From Cyanobacteriota bacterium (GTDB taxonomy: Bacteria; Cyanobacteriota; Cyanobacteriia; Phormidesmidales; Phormidesmidaceae), in the NCBI GenBank assembly GCA_027483425.1, contig JAIXUR010000592.1, positions 1-6,401 of the forward strand: DNA of 6,401 nt, given 5' to 3'. The notes under the pieces were generated by a model that saw only the letters and a list, made by a program, of their open reading frames with translations, was not told where the DNA came from and did no database searches. Position 1 is the first letter of the stretch; each line of letters begins with the position of its first letter. Below are positions 1 through 5,918 of the stretch, piece by piece. The position numbers and the translations under genes are program-made.

Positions 1-233
1 ATAGCTAGCGCTACCGATAATTGAAACAGATGAAGGCTATTCATTTCTGCACTTAAAAATTGGCCTCTTGCCTGTGGCCATTAGTGCCAATAGGGGGTGT
101 GAATTTTAGCTTTAATTATAGTTTCGGTTACTCAGGCTGAGAGGTTATTTGAAAAGGGTTGTCCCAGGTATAGTTTGTCGCCAAGGGACAGCAAAAATGC
201 TGAGGCTTGGAGGGCATTAGCCTAGGATCTAGG

Positions 234-239
234 TATAAT
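234..239 (+). promoter_or_regulatory. Possible -10 hexamer TATAAT
   Basis: This is a perfect sigma-70 type -10 hexamer on the + strand, about 500 bp upstream of hoxE. The hexamer at the best 17-bp spacing (211-216, AGGGCA) matches TTGACA at only three positions, so there is no good -35 element. If real, it would start a long-leader hox transcript or a separate non-coding transcript. A chance match in AT-rich sequence is quite possible. Confidence 0.18.
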
Positions 240-593
240 CCGAGACGCTCTTAGGCTTTTCAAGCAACCTCTTAGTCTAAACTCCAGTATAAAAGCTAGG
301 TTTTCTTCTGTGGAAGTGGTAAAATTTAATCTGATGAATTTTAATCAATAGACCCCAGTATCTTTGGCTAGAGAGTCAGAAGTTTTTCCAGAATCCGGAG
401 ATCGAAGAAGGCTAAATCATTCTACCTTAGGTGCTTGAGTTGTTTCTGTATCTGTTAGTAGCCCGAAGCCTGAGACTCTCATGAAGTCTTACTTTCTCAG
501 AGGGCTTCCCAGCTTTCAGTCGAGGCAATTTTTAATATTTATGTCTTTTTTAGATCTACGGCTTAGGCATTTCTGGAAAATAGCTTCCCCGAT

Positions 594-610
594 GGTGGGC
601 AGTGCCCACC
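594..610. repeat. GGTGGGC-type palindromic repeat, copy 1
   Basis: The sequence GGTGGGCAGTGCCCACC is an inverted repeat with 8-bp arms around a single central G. The surrounding 22 bp (592-613) recurs with one mismatch at 3016-3037 in the hoxF-hoxU gap. Two near-identical copies in separate intergenic stretches of one 6.4-kb window indicate a dispersed repeat family. It resembles short palindromic repeats I recall from many cyanobacterial intergenic regions, which I could not search for here. If transcribed it would form a hairpin in the hoxE leader. Confidence 0.8.
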
Positions 611-614
611 CTAG

Positions 615-630
615 AGTGACTATAGTCACT
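615..630. promoter_or_regulatory. Perfect 16-bp palindrome upstream of hoxE, candidate operator
   Basis: AGTGACTATAGTCACT is a perfect palindrome whose end lies 107 bp before the hoxE start and 4 bp after the GGTGGGC repeat. It contains TATAGT (621-626), a five-of-six match to a -10 hexamer, but there is no -35 at a suitable distance. The symmetry suits binding by a dimeric regulator, or a hairpin in a leader RNA. It does not match the LexA or NtcA consensus as I know them. The regulatory role is inference. Confidence 0.4.
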
Positions 631-665
631 AAATTAAAACTGGGATCTTCTTCCCTAGGAGTCTC

Positions 666-695
666 TTTAGTATTCTTAGTAACTGATGCTTAGTA
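666..695 (+). repeat. Three spaced TTAGTA direct repeats before hoxE
   Basis: TTAGTA occurs at 667-672, 676-681 and 690-695, each preceded by a pyrimidine, so the shared unit is YTTAGTA. Steps between copies are 9 and 14 bp. The cluster lies 43-72 bp upstream of the hoxE ATG, in the zone where a promoter or activator site would be expected. A fourth TTAGTA lies at 455-460. The units are short and the region is AT-rich, so chance clustering remains possible. Confidence 0.3.
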
Positions 696-737
696 GGCAC
701 CTCTGCCGATCCTTAACATTGCTGGACGTCGTAACCT

Positions 738-1295
738 ATGGCCACCCCCAGAACGCAAACTCCACCCAAACTCCGAGCCAGTGCCTTGCCCACCGCGAAA
801 GATACAGCGGGTGAGGCCTTGACTAAGGGCGATCGCCGCTACAAGACCCTAGAGATGACCCTGAAGCGCAATCAGTACAGTCAGGATGCGCTGATTGAGG
901 TGCTCCACAAGGCCCAGGAAACCTTTGGCTATCTCGACGAAGACGTACTGACCTACATCGCTCGGGGGTTGAAGCTGCCCCTGAGCCGGGTGTACGGCGT
1001 GGCCACCTTCTACCACCTGTTTTCGCTCAAGCCCGCCGGGGCGCACACCTGTATCGTGTGCCTGGGCACAGCCTGCTATGTCAAAGGCAGCGGCAAGATC
1101 TTAGAAGCCCTAGAGCAAGAGCTGAGCATCACCGTGGGCAACACCAGTGCCGATGGCCAGGTCTCGCTGATGGCGGCCCGCTGCGTTGGGGCCTGTGGCA
1201 TTGCCCCGGTGGCGGTGTTTGATGGCACTGTGGCGGGCAAGGTTGAGCCCGCCGCCGCCCTATCGCGGATTCAGGAATGGGAAGCCGAGGACTAA
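738..1295 (+). CDS. hoxE: Bidirectional hydrogenase diaphorase subunit HoxE (NuoE-like [2Fe-2S] protein)
   Basis: This 185-residue protein belongs to the NuoE/24-kDa thioredoxin-like ferredoxin family. It carries one [2Fe-2S] cluster and works in the cytoplasmic or membrane-associated HoxEFU diaphorase, relaying electrons between HoxF and HoxU or other carriers. The ligand pattern is complete: C108 and C113 (CxxxxC, in CLGTAC) and C149 and C153 (CxxxC, in RCVGACG). The helical segment with GYLDED and RVYGVATFYHLF (about 64-95) is typical of the family. Residues 1-35 form a polar, Thr/Pro/Lys-rich N-terminal tail of the kind often variable in HoxE. An in-frame TAA at 732-734 lies just before the ATG, so no earlier start is possible; there is no clear Shine-Dalgarno sequence, and M40 (855) would cut close to the fold. 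It is the first gene of the operon, 3 bp ahead of hoxF. Confidence 0.95.
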   Translation: MATPRTQTPPKLRASALPTAKDTAGEALTKGDRRYKTLEMTLKRNQYSQDALIEVLHKAQETFGYLDEDVLTYIARGLKLPLSRVYGVATFYHLFSLKPAGAHTCIVCLGTACYVKGSGKILEALEQELSITVGNTSADGQVSLMAARCVGACGIAPVAVFDGTVAGKVEPAAALSRIQEWEAED

Positions 1296-1298
1296 ACC

Positions 1299-2951
1299 AT
1301 GGATGACTTAGCCAATCTCATTGACGTTGCCAAGACGGAGCGATCGCGGCAAAAGCGCTTGCGGGTCCATTGCTGTACCTCCACCGGGTGTCGGGCGGCC
1401 AGTTCTGAAGCGGTGCTGACGTCGCTGCAAGACACCATTAAAACAGAAGGGTTAGAGGACGAGGTGGAGGCGATCGGGGTGGGCTGCATGGGCTTTTGCG
1501 GGCGCGGGCCTTTGGTCGAGATTGAACCCTCGGCATGGCTAGATCCGGCCTTCCAGGGCGATAAACCGCTGGAGAACGAACAGCTCTACGAAGAGGTGAA
1601 GCCAGAGCAGGCGGCCAGCATTATCACCGCCCTCAAGGGGGGCACCGCCACGGCGGTGAAGGGCAACCCGCAGCACCCCTTCTTTGCCCGCCAAATGAAG
1701 ATAGTGCGCGAATTCAGTGGCCGCATCGACCCGGAGCGCATTGAAGAATACATCGCCGTGGGGGGCTACCGCTCCCTCTATAAAGCGGTGTATGAGATGA
1801 CTCCAGCGGAGGTCGTGGACGAAATTACCCGCAGTGGCCTGCGCGGGCGCGGTGGCGGCGGCTACCCAACTGGGCTGAAGTGGGCCACGGTGGCCAAAAT
1901 GACCGGCGATCAAAAGTACGTCATCTGCAACGGCGATGAGGGCGATCCCGGTGCCTTTATGGATCGCAGCGTGCTGGAGAGCGACCCGCACCTGGTACTA
2001 GAGGGCATGGCGATCGCAGGCTACGCCGTCGGGGCCAACCACGGCTTCATCTACGTGCGGGCCGAATATCCCCTCGCCATTCAGCGGCTGCAAAAGGCGA
2101 TTCAACAGGCCAAGAAGTATGGGCTGCTGGGCTCCCAGATCTTCGACTCAATGTTCGATTTCAAGGTCGACATTCGCATTGGGGCAGGGGCCTTTGTCTG
2201 CGGCGAAGAAACCGCCTTGATCCAGTCCATTGAGGGGGGGCGCGGCAACCCGCAACCCCGGCCCCCCTACCCCGCCCAGTCTGGCCTGTGGGATTGCCCC
2301 ACGCTGATCAACAACGTCGAAACCTTTGGCAACATTGCCCCCATCATTCACCGGGGGGGCGACTGGTACGCGGGCATCGGCACCGAGAAAAGCAAGGGCA
2401 CTAAGATCTTTGCCCTGACGGGCAAAATCCGCAACAACGGGCTGATCGAGGTGCCCATGGGCATTACCCTGCGCGATATCGTGGAGGACATGGGCGGCGG
2501 CGTGCCCGAGGGTGACATCAAGGCCGTGCAGACCGGCGGCCCCTCTGGCGGCTGTATTCCCGTGTCGCTGTTAGATACCCCCGTGGATTACGACTCGCTG
2601 GTAGCAATCGGCTCCATGATGGGCTCGGGCGGCATGGTGGTGATGGATGACACCACCAATATGGTCGAGGTCGCCAAGTTTTACATGGAGTTTTGCAAAG
2701 AAGAAAGCTGCGGCAAGTGTATTCCCTGCCGGGCGGGCACGGTGCAGCTCTACGATATGCTGACCCACCTCTTGAGTCAGCAGGCAACGGAGGATGACCT
2801 GATCAAGCTGGAGGAACTCTGCCGCATGGTGAAGGAAACCAGCCTCTGCGGCCTGGGCATGAGCGCGCCGAACCCGGTGCTGAGTACGCTGCGGTACTTC
2901 CATGACGAGTACGAGGCGTTGCTGAAGACTCCGGCCTTTAGTAGCTCTTAG
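1299..2951 (+). CDS. hoxF: Bidirectional hydrogenase diaphorase subunit HoxF (FMN and NAD(P)H binding)
   Basis: HoxF is the NuoF-like flavoprotein of the diaphorase: it exchanges electrons between NAD(P)H and FMN and passes them to Fe-S clusters. It has 550 residues. An N-terminal thioredoxin-like [2Fe-2S] domain carries C26 and C31 (in HCCTSTGC) and C63 and C67 (in GCMGFCG), with C25 as a neighbouring extra cysteine. The FMN-binding glycine-rich loop is at 180-195 (GLRGRGGGGYPTGLKW). The nucleotide-binding part includes GAGAFVCGEETAL at 295-307. The C-terminal N3-type [4Fe-4S] cluster uses C471, C474 and C477 (in ESCGKCIPC) plus C517 (in SLCGLG). The start has GAGG at 1287-1290, 8 nt upstream and inside the end of hoxE, which fits co-translation. 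No key residue appears to be missing. The next gene, hoxU, follows only after a 276-bp repeat-filled gap. Confidence 0.97.
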   Translation: MDDLANLIDVAKTERSRQKRLRVHCCTSTGCRAASSEAVLTSLQDTIKTEGLEDEVEAIGVGCMGFCGRGPLVEIEPSAWLDPAFQGDKPLENEQLYEEVKPEQAASIITALKGGTATAVKGNPQHPFFARQMKIVREFSGRIDPERIEEYIAVGGYRSLYKAVYEMTPAEVVDEITRSGLRGRGGGGYPTGLKWATVAKMTGDQKYVICNGDEGDPGAFMDRSVLESDPHLVLEGMAIAGYAVGANHGFIYVRAEYPLAIQRLQKAIQQAKKYGLLGSQIFDSMFDFKVDIRIGAGAFVCGEETALIQSIEGGRGNPQPRPPYPAQSGLWDCPTLINNVETFGNIAPIIHRGGDWYAGIGTEKSKGTKIFALTGKIRNNGLIEVPMGITLRDIVEDMGGGVPEGDIKAVQTGGPSGGCIPVSLLDTPVDYDSLVAIGSMMGSGGMVVMDDTTNMVEVAKFYMEFCKEESCGKCIPCRAGTVQLYDMLTHLLSQQATEDDLIKLEELCRMVKETSLCGLGMSAPNPVLSTLRYFHDEYEALLKTPAFSSS

Positions 2952-2959
2952 ACCCTGGA

Positions 2960-2985
2960 GTGCGTCATCGCCCGGCGTGACGCAC
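2960..2985. repeat. GTGCGTCA/TGACGCAC inverted repeat directly after hoxF
   Basis: Perfect 8-bp arms GTGCGTCA (2960-2967) and TGACGCAC (2978-2985) continue inward as CGC/GCG around a CCG loop with one bulged T. This gives a very stable 11-bp stem starting 9 nt after the hoxF stop codon. There is no following T-run, so it is not a standard intrinsic terminator. It looks like a member of the GTGCGT...ACGCAC palindromic repeats I recall from cyanobacterial intergenic DNA. It could protect the hoxEF message 3' end or slow transcription, which is inference. Confidence 0.65.
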
Positions 2986-3015
2986 CGAAGTGAGCTTCTA
3001 GGAGGCATTGAATCA

Positions 3016-3037
3016 ATGGTGGGCGGTGCCCACCCTA
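3016..3037. repeat. GGTGGGC-type palindromic repeat, copy 2
   Basis: The core GGTGGGCGGTGCCCACC (3018-3034) has 7-bp arms around GGT. The 22-bp block matches 592-613 with a single A/G change at the centre, which shortens the arm pairing from 8 to 7 bp. It is followed by CCTAC, as often seen in this kind of repeat. It is the second of three unrelated inverted repeats in the hoxF-hoxU gap. Confidence 0.8.
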
Positions 3038-3091
3038 CGGCTAGACGGATTTACTAATGGAGTGGCAGGAGCGATGGCGCAGGTGGCCCCT

Positions 3092-3181
3092 CATCCCCGT
3101 CCCCTCCTAGGAGGGGTGCCCGAAGGGCGGGGTGGGTCTACGGGTACGCTGACCCACCCCTGCCCCTCCCAGGAGGGGATG
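3092..3181. repeat. Composite CCCCTCC/GGAGGGG inverted-repeat element
   Basis: This element of about 90 bp is a large imperfect inverted repeat with smaller hairpins nested in each arm. The inner stem pairs GGGGTGGGTC (3129-3138) with GACCCACCCC (3151-3160) across a 12-nt loop. The 5' arm contains the perfect palindrome CCCCTCCTAGGAGGGG (3101-3116); the 3' arm contains CCCCTCC-CA-GGAGGGG (3163-3178). The 5' arm has an extra TGCCCGAA-like insert relative to the 3' arm. Its ends are CATCCCC and GGGGATG. This architecture fits a small non-autonomous mobile or REP-like element. I see no transposase and no clear target-site duplication. It ends 46 bp before the hoxU start, so a transcript reading into hoxU would carry it as strong secondary structure. 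Confidence 0.75.
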
Positions 3182-3227
3182 TTCCGAAGACAAATTTCAC
3201 AGACAAGGGTGATCGTGAGGTATAGAC

Positions 3228-3944
3228 ATGTCGGTCAAGACACTCAAAATTGATGGCAAAGACATCGCCATTGAGTCGGGGACAACGGTGCTGCAAGCCG
3301 CGAAGGAAAATGGCGTTGCTATTCCTACCCTCTGCCATCTCGACGGCGTTTCAGATGTGGGGGCCTGCCGCCTCTGTCTGGTTGAAGTCGCAGGCTCGAA
3401 CAAGCTGCTGCCCGCCTGTGTCACCGAGGTGGCCGAGGGCATGGACATTCAAACCAACACGCCCAAGCTTCAGCAGTACCGCAAGATGACGGTAGAGCTA
3501 TTGTTCGCTGAGGGTAACCATGTGTGCGCGGTGTGCGTCGCCAACGGCAACTGCGAACTGCAAGACATGGCGGTGCTGGTGGGCATGGACCACTCCCGGT
3601 TCCCGTACCAGTTCCCCGATCGCCCTGTGGATGTCTCCCATGAGCAGTTTGGCATTGACCACAACCGCTGCATTCTGTGCACCCGCTGTGTGCGGGTCTG
3701 CGACGAAATCGAGGGGGCCCACGTGTGGGATGTGGCCCAGCGGGGCGAAAACTGCTTTATTGTGTCGGGGTTGAATCAGCCCTGGGGCGAGGTCGATGCC
3801 TGTACCTCCTGCGGCAAGTGCGTGGATGCCTGCCCAACGGGGGCGATCTTCCGCAAGGGCAGCACCACGGGCGAGAAGGAGCGCGATCGCGCCAAGCTGG
3901 AATTTTTAGTCACCGCGCGGGAGCAGCACCAATGGACAAGATAA
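3228..3944 (+). CDS. hoxU: Bidirectional hydrogenase diaphorase subunit HoxU (NuoG N-terminus-like Fe-S protein)
   Basis: HoxU links the HoxEF diaphorase to the HoxYH hydrogenase and corresponds to the N-terminal Fe-S part of NuoG. It has 238 residues. The N-terminal ferredoxin-like [2Fe-2S] domain uses C36, C47, C50 and C64 (TLCHL, ACRLC, PAC). A His/Cys [4Fe-4S] site follows with H98, C100, C103 and C109 (in NHVCAVCVANGNC). Two ferredoxin-type [4Fe-4S] motifs are C148, C151, C154, C158 and C192, C195, C198, C202, the last followed by the usual proline. All expected ligands are present. GAGG at 3217-3220, 7 nt before the ATG, supports this start. Its end overlaps hoxY by 13 nt. The GC-rich repeats just upstream set it apart from hoxF, so hoxU expression may depend on read-through or on its own promoter. 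Confidence 0.96.
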   Translation: MSVKTLKIDGKDIAIESGTTVLQAAKENGVAIPTLCHLDGVSDVGACRLCLVEVAGSNKLLPACVTEVAEGMDIQTNTPKLQQYRKMTVELLFAEGNHVCAVCVANGNCELQDMAVLVGMDHSRFPYQFPDRPVDVSHEQFGIDHNRCILCTRCVRVCDEIEGAHVWDVAQRGENCFIVSGLNQPWGEVDACTSCGKCVDACPTGAIFRKGSTTGEKERDRAKLEFLVTAREQHQWTR

Positions 3945-4480
3945 GGTTTGCCACGGTTTGGTTGGCGGGGTGTTCGGGCTGCCATATGTCCTTTCTCGAT
4001 TTGGACGAATGGCTGATCGAGCTGGCCCAGCAGGTGGATGTGGTGTTTAGCCCGGTGGGCTCAGATATCAAGGTGTATCCCGAGCATGTGGATGTGTGCC
4101 TGGTGGAGGGCGGCGTCGCCAATCAGGACAACCTGGAGCTGCTGTTGCAGGTGCGCCGCCAGACCAAGCTGCTGATTTCCTTTGGTGACTGTGCGGTGAC
4201 CGCCAACGTACCCGCCATGCGCAACATGCTGGATGGGGCCGAAGCGGTGCTCAAGCGCACCTACCTGGAGCTGGCGGACTATACCCCCCAACTGCCCCAC
4301 GAGCCGGGGATTGTGCCAGAGCTCTTAGACCAGGTGGTACCCGTGCATCAGGTGGTGCCGGTGGATATCTACATGCCCGGCTGCCCGCCCCCCGCCGATC
4401 GCATTCGGGCCACCCTAGAGCCGCTGCTGCGGGGAGAAATGCCCGTGATGGAAGGCCGCGACATGATCAAGTTTGGCTAG
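3932..4480 (+). CDS. hoxY: Bidirectional hydrogenase small subunit HoxY
   Basis: HoxY is the small subunit of the hydrogenase module and holds the single [4Fe-4S] cluster next to the NiFe site, passing electrons to HoxU. The start is ATG 3932 (MDKIRFATVW), giving 182 residues, the usual size for cyanobacterial HoxY. The same frame is open for 255 nt further upstream, but that part is only a shadow of hoxU. GGGAG at 3919-3923, 8 nt before the ATG, supports the choice. The cluster ligands are C14 and C17 (AGCSGC), C87 (FGDCAV) and C151 (PGCPP). There is no twin-arginine signal and no medial or distal cluster domain, as expected for a cytoplasmic group 3d enzyme. The gene overlaps the end of hoxU in another frame and lies 13 bp before hoxH, implying coupled translation of the hydrogenase subunits. 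Confidence 0.96.
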   Translation: MDKIRFATVWLAGCSGCHMSFLDLDEWLIELAQQVDVVFSPVGSDIKVYPEHVDVCLVEGGVANQDNLELLLQVRRQTKLLISFGDCAVTANVPAMRNMLDGAEAVLKRTYLELADYTPQLPHEPGIVPELLDQVVPVHQVVPVDIYMPGCPPPADRIRATLEPLLRGEMPVMEGRDMIKFG

Positions 4481-4493
4481 AGAGTAACCCACC

Positions 4494-5918
4494 ATGACCA
4501 GAACCGTTGTCATCGATCCCGTCACCCGCATTGAGGGTCACGCCAAAATCTCGATCTACCTCGACGATGGGGGCGAGGTGTCTGACGCCCGCTTTCATGT
4601 GGTGGAGTATCGGGGGTTTGAGAAATTCTGCGAAGGCCGCCCCTTTACAGAAATGGCGGGCATTACCGCTCGCATTTGCGGCATCTGCCCGGTGAGCCAC
4701 CTGCTGGCGGCGGCCAAAACGGGTGACAAAATTTTAGCCGTCAAAATTCCCCCGGCGGCGGATAAGCTGCGGCGGATGATGAACCTGGCCCAGCTGACCC
4801 AGTCCCATGCGCTGTCCTTCTTTCACCTCAGCAGCCCCGACTTTTTACTGGGCTGGGATAGCGACCCCGCCACCCGCAACGTGTTTGGTCTGATTGCCGC
4901 CAACCCTGACCTGGCCCGAGCGGGCATTCGGCTACGGCAGTTTGGCCAAACGGTACTTGAGAAACTGGGAGGGCGCAAAATCCATGCCGCCTGGACGGTG
5001 CCCGGTGGGGTGCGATCGCCCCTCTCCGAGGAAGATCGCCAGTGGATTGTGGATCGTCTCCCGGAGGCCTTCGACACCCTGAGTCTGGCCCTGGGGCTGT
5101 TTAAGGGCATGCTGGACGACCAGCTCAAGGCCGAAATCGGCATTTTTGGCGAGTTCCCTACCCTTTACATGGGTCTGGTCGGGCCGCATGGCGAGTGGGA
5201 GCACTACGACGGCAAGCTGCGGTTCACCGATAGCCAGGGCACGATCGTCGCCGACGGTCTGAGCGAGGATGACTACCATCAGTTTCTCGGCGAAGCGGTG
5301 GAACCCTGGTCGTACCTAAAATTCCCCTACTACCGCCCCCTGGGCTACCCGGCGGGGATCTACCGGGTGGGGCCGCTGGCTCGGTTGAATGTCTGTAGCC
5401 ACATTGACACCGAGGCGGCCAATCGCGAGCTGCAGGAATTGCGCGATCGCGCCGGGGGCGTTCCCACCTCGTCGTTTCTGTACCACTACGCCCGTCTGAT
5501 CGAGATTCTCGCCTGTCTCGAAAAAATTCAGGAATTGGTGGACGACCCCGATGTGTTGTCCGACCGCTGCCGCGCCCACGCGGGGGTGAATCAGCTCAAT
5601 GCCGTGGGGGTCAGCGAAGCCCCCAGGGGAACGCTGTTTCACCATTACCAGGTGGATGAAAACGGACTGCTCGAAAAGGTGAATTTGATCATTGCCACCG
5701 GGCAAAACAACCTGGCCATGAACAAGACCGTGGCCCAGATCGCCAAACACTACATCCACGGGTCTGACATTCCCGAGGGCTTGCTCAACCGGGTAGAGGC
5801 GGGCATTCGCTGCTACGACCCCTGCCTCTCATGCTCGACCCACGCGGCGGGGCAAATGCCCCTGCACCTGGAACTGGTGGCGGCGGATGGGCGGTTGCTG
5901 GATGAGGTGTACCGATGA
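4494..5918 (+). CDS. hoxH: Bidirectional [NiFe] hydrogenase large subunit HoxH
   Basis: HoxH contains the NiFe active site where H2 is split or formed. It has 474 residues before processing. The N-terminal RIEGH motif (12-16) is present. The first active-site cysteine pair is C62 and C65 in RICGICPVSH, and the second is C444 and C447 in DPCLSCSTH (442-450). EAPRGTL (375-381) contains the conserved arginine expected near the metal centre. Residues after H450 form a 24-residue C-terminal peptide starting AAGQMP, which is expected to be removed by HoxW after nickel insertion. These features are those of an active group 3d enzyme, with no missing ligand. hoxY ends 13 bp upstream; only a weak AGAG-like ribosome site (4481-4484) precedes the ATG, so coupling to hoxY is likely. 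The stop codon overlaps the hoxW start as ATGA. Confidence 0.97.
   Translation: MTRTVVIDPVTRIEGHAKISIYLDDGGEVSDARFHVVEYRGFEKFCEGRPFTEMAGITARICGICPVSHLLAAAKTGDKILAVKIPPAADKLRRMMNLAQLTQSHALSFFHLSSPDFLLGWDSDPATRNVFGLIAANPDLARAGIRLRQFGQTVLEKLGGRKIHAAWTVPGGVRSPLSEEDRQWIVDRLPEAFDTLSLALGLFKGMLDDQLKAEIGIFGEFPTLYMGLVGPHGEWEHYDGKLRFTDSQGTIVADGLSEDDYHQFLGEAVEPWSYLKFPYYRPLGYPAGIYRVGPLARLNVCSHIDTEAANRELQELRDRAGGVPTSSFLYHYARLIEILACLEKIQELVDDPDVLSDRCRAHAGVNQLNAVGVSEAPRGTLFHHYQVDENGLLEKVNLIIATGQNNLAMNKTVAQIAKHYIHGSDIPEGLLNRVEAGIRCYDPCLSCSTHAAGQMPLHLELVAADGRLLDEVYR

Larger units (their letters stand above)
1..737. other. Long AT-rich intergenic region upstream of hoxE, no gene seen
   Basis: This 737-bp stretch has visibly lower GC than the operon, many stop codons in all frames and no HIP1 octamer. 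The only open frame of note, at 481-693, has no recognisable protein features and runs across a palindromic repeat, so I do not call it. Weak structures include a TGTCCC/GGGACA pair (160-165 and 185-190), a TAAAATT/AATTTTA pair (320-326 and 337-343) and a TATAAT hexamer at 234-239. I found no GTAC core of a cyanobacterial LexA box and no full NtcA GTAN8TAC site; the nearest is ATAN8TAC at 118-131. The last 150 bp, with the palindromes and short direct repeats listed separately, are the likeliest place for control of the hox operon. The region may extend further left of the window. Confidence 0.7.

Noticed and set aside
481..693. 70-residue open frame upstream of hoxE on the + strand
   Set aside because: It has no recognisable domain and no ribosome-binding site, and it runs through the GGTGGGC repeat and the 16-bp palindrome. 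It is most likely chance.
1..737. LexA or NtcA binding site upstream of hoxE
   Set aside because: I found no GTAC core for a LexA box and no full GTAN8TAC; the ATAN8TAC at 118-131 is only a near miss and is far from hoxE.
1539..1991. Long antisense open frames within hoxF, hoxH and hoxW
   Set aside because: They are shadows produced by GC-rich codon use on the coding strand; they have no family features.
2960..2998. Intrinsic terminator after hoxF
   Set aside because: The hairpin is strong but no T-run follows, and the remaining hox genes lie downstream, so a full terminator is unlikely.
2960..3181. CRISPR array in the hoxF-hoxU gap
   Set aside because: The repeats are three different inverted repeats, not regular direct repeats with unique spacers.
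3008..3253. 81-residue open frame between hoxF and hoxU
   Set aside because: It is made almost wholly of palindromic repeat DNA (HPRPLLGG and HPCPSQEG are translations of the repeat) and overlaps the hoxU start in another frame.
3677..3931. Upstream in-frame extension of hoxY
   Set aside because: This part overlaps hoxU entirely and has no HoxY-like sequence; family length and the GGGAG site favour the ATG at 3932.
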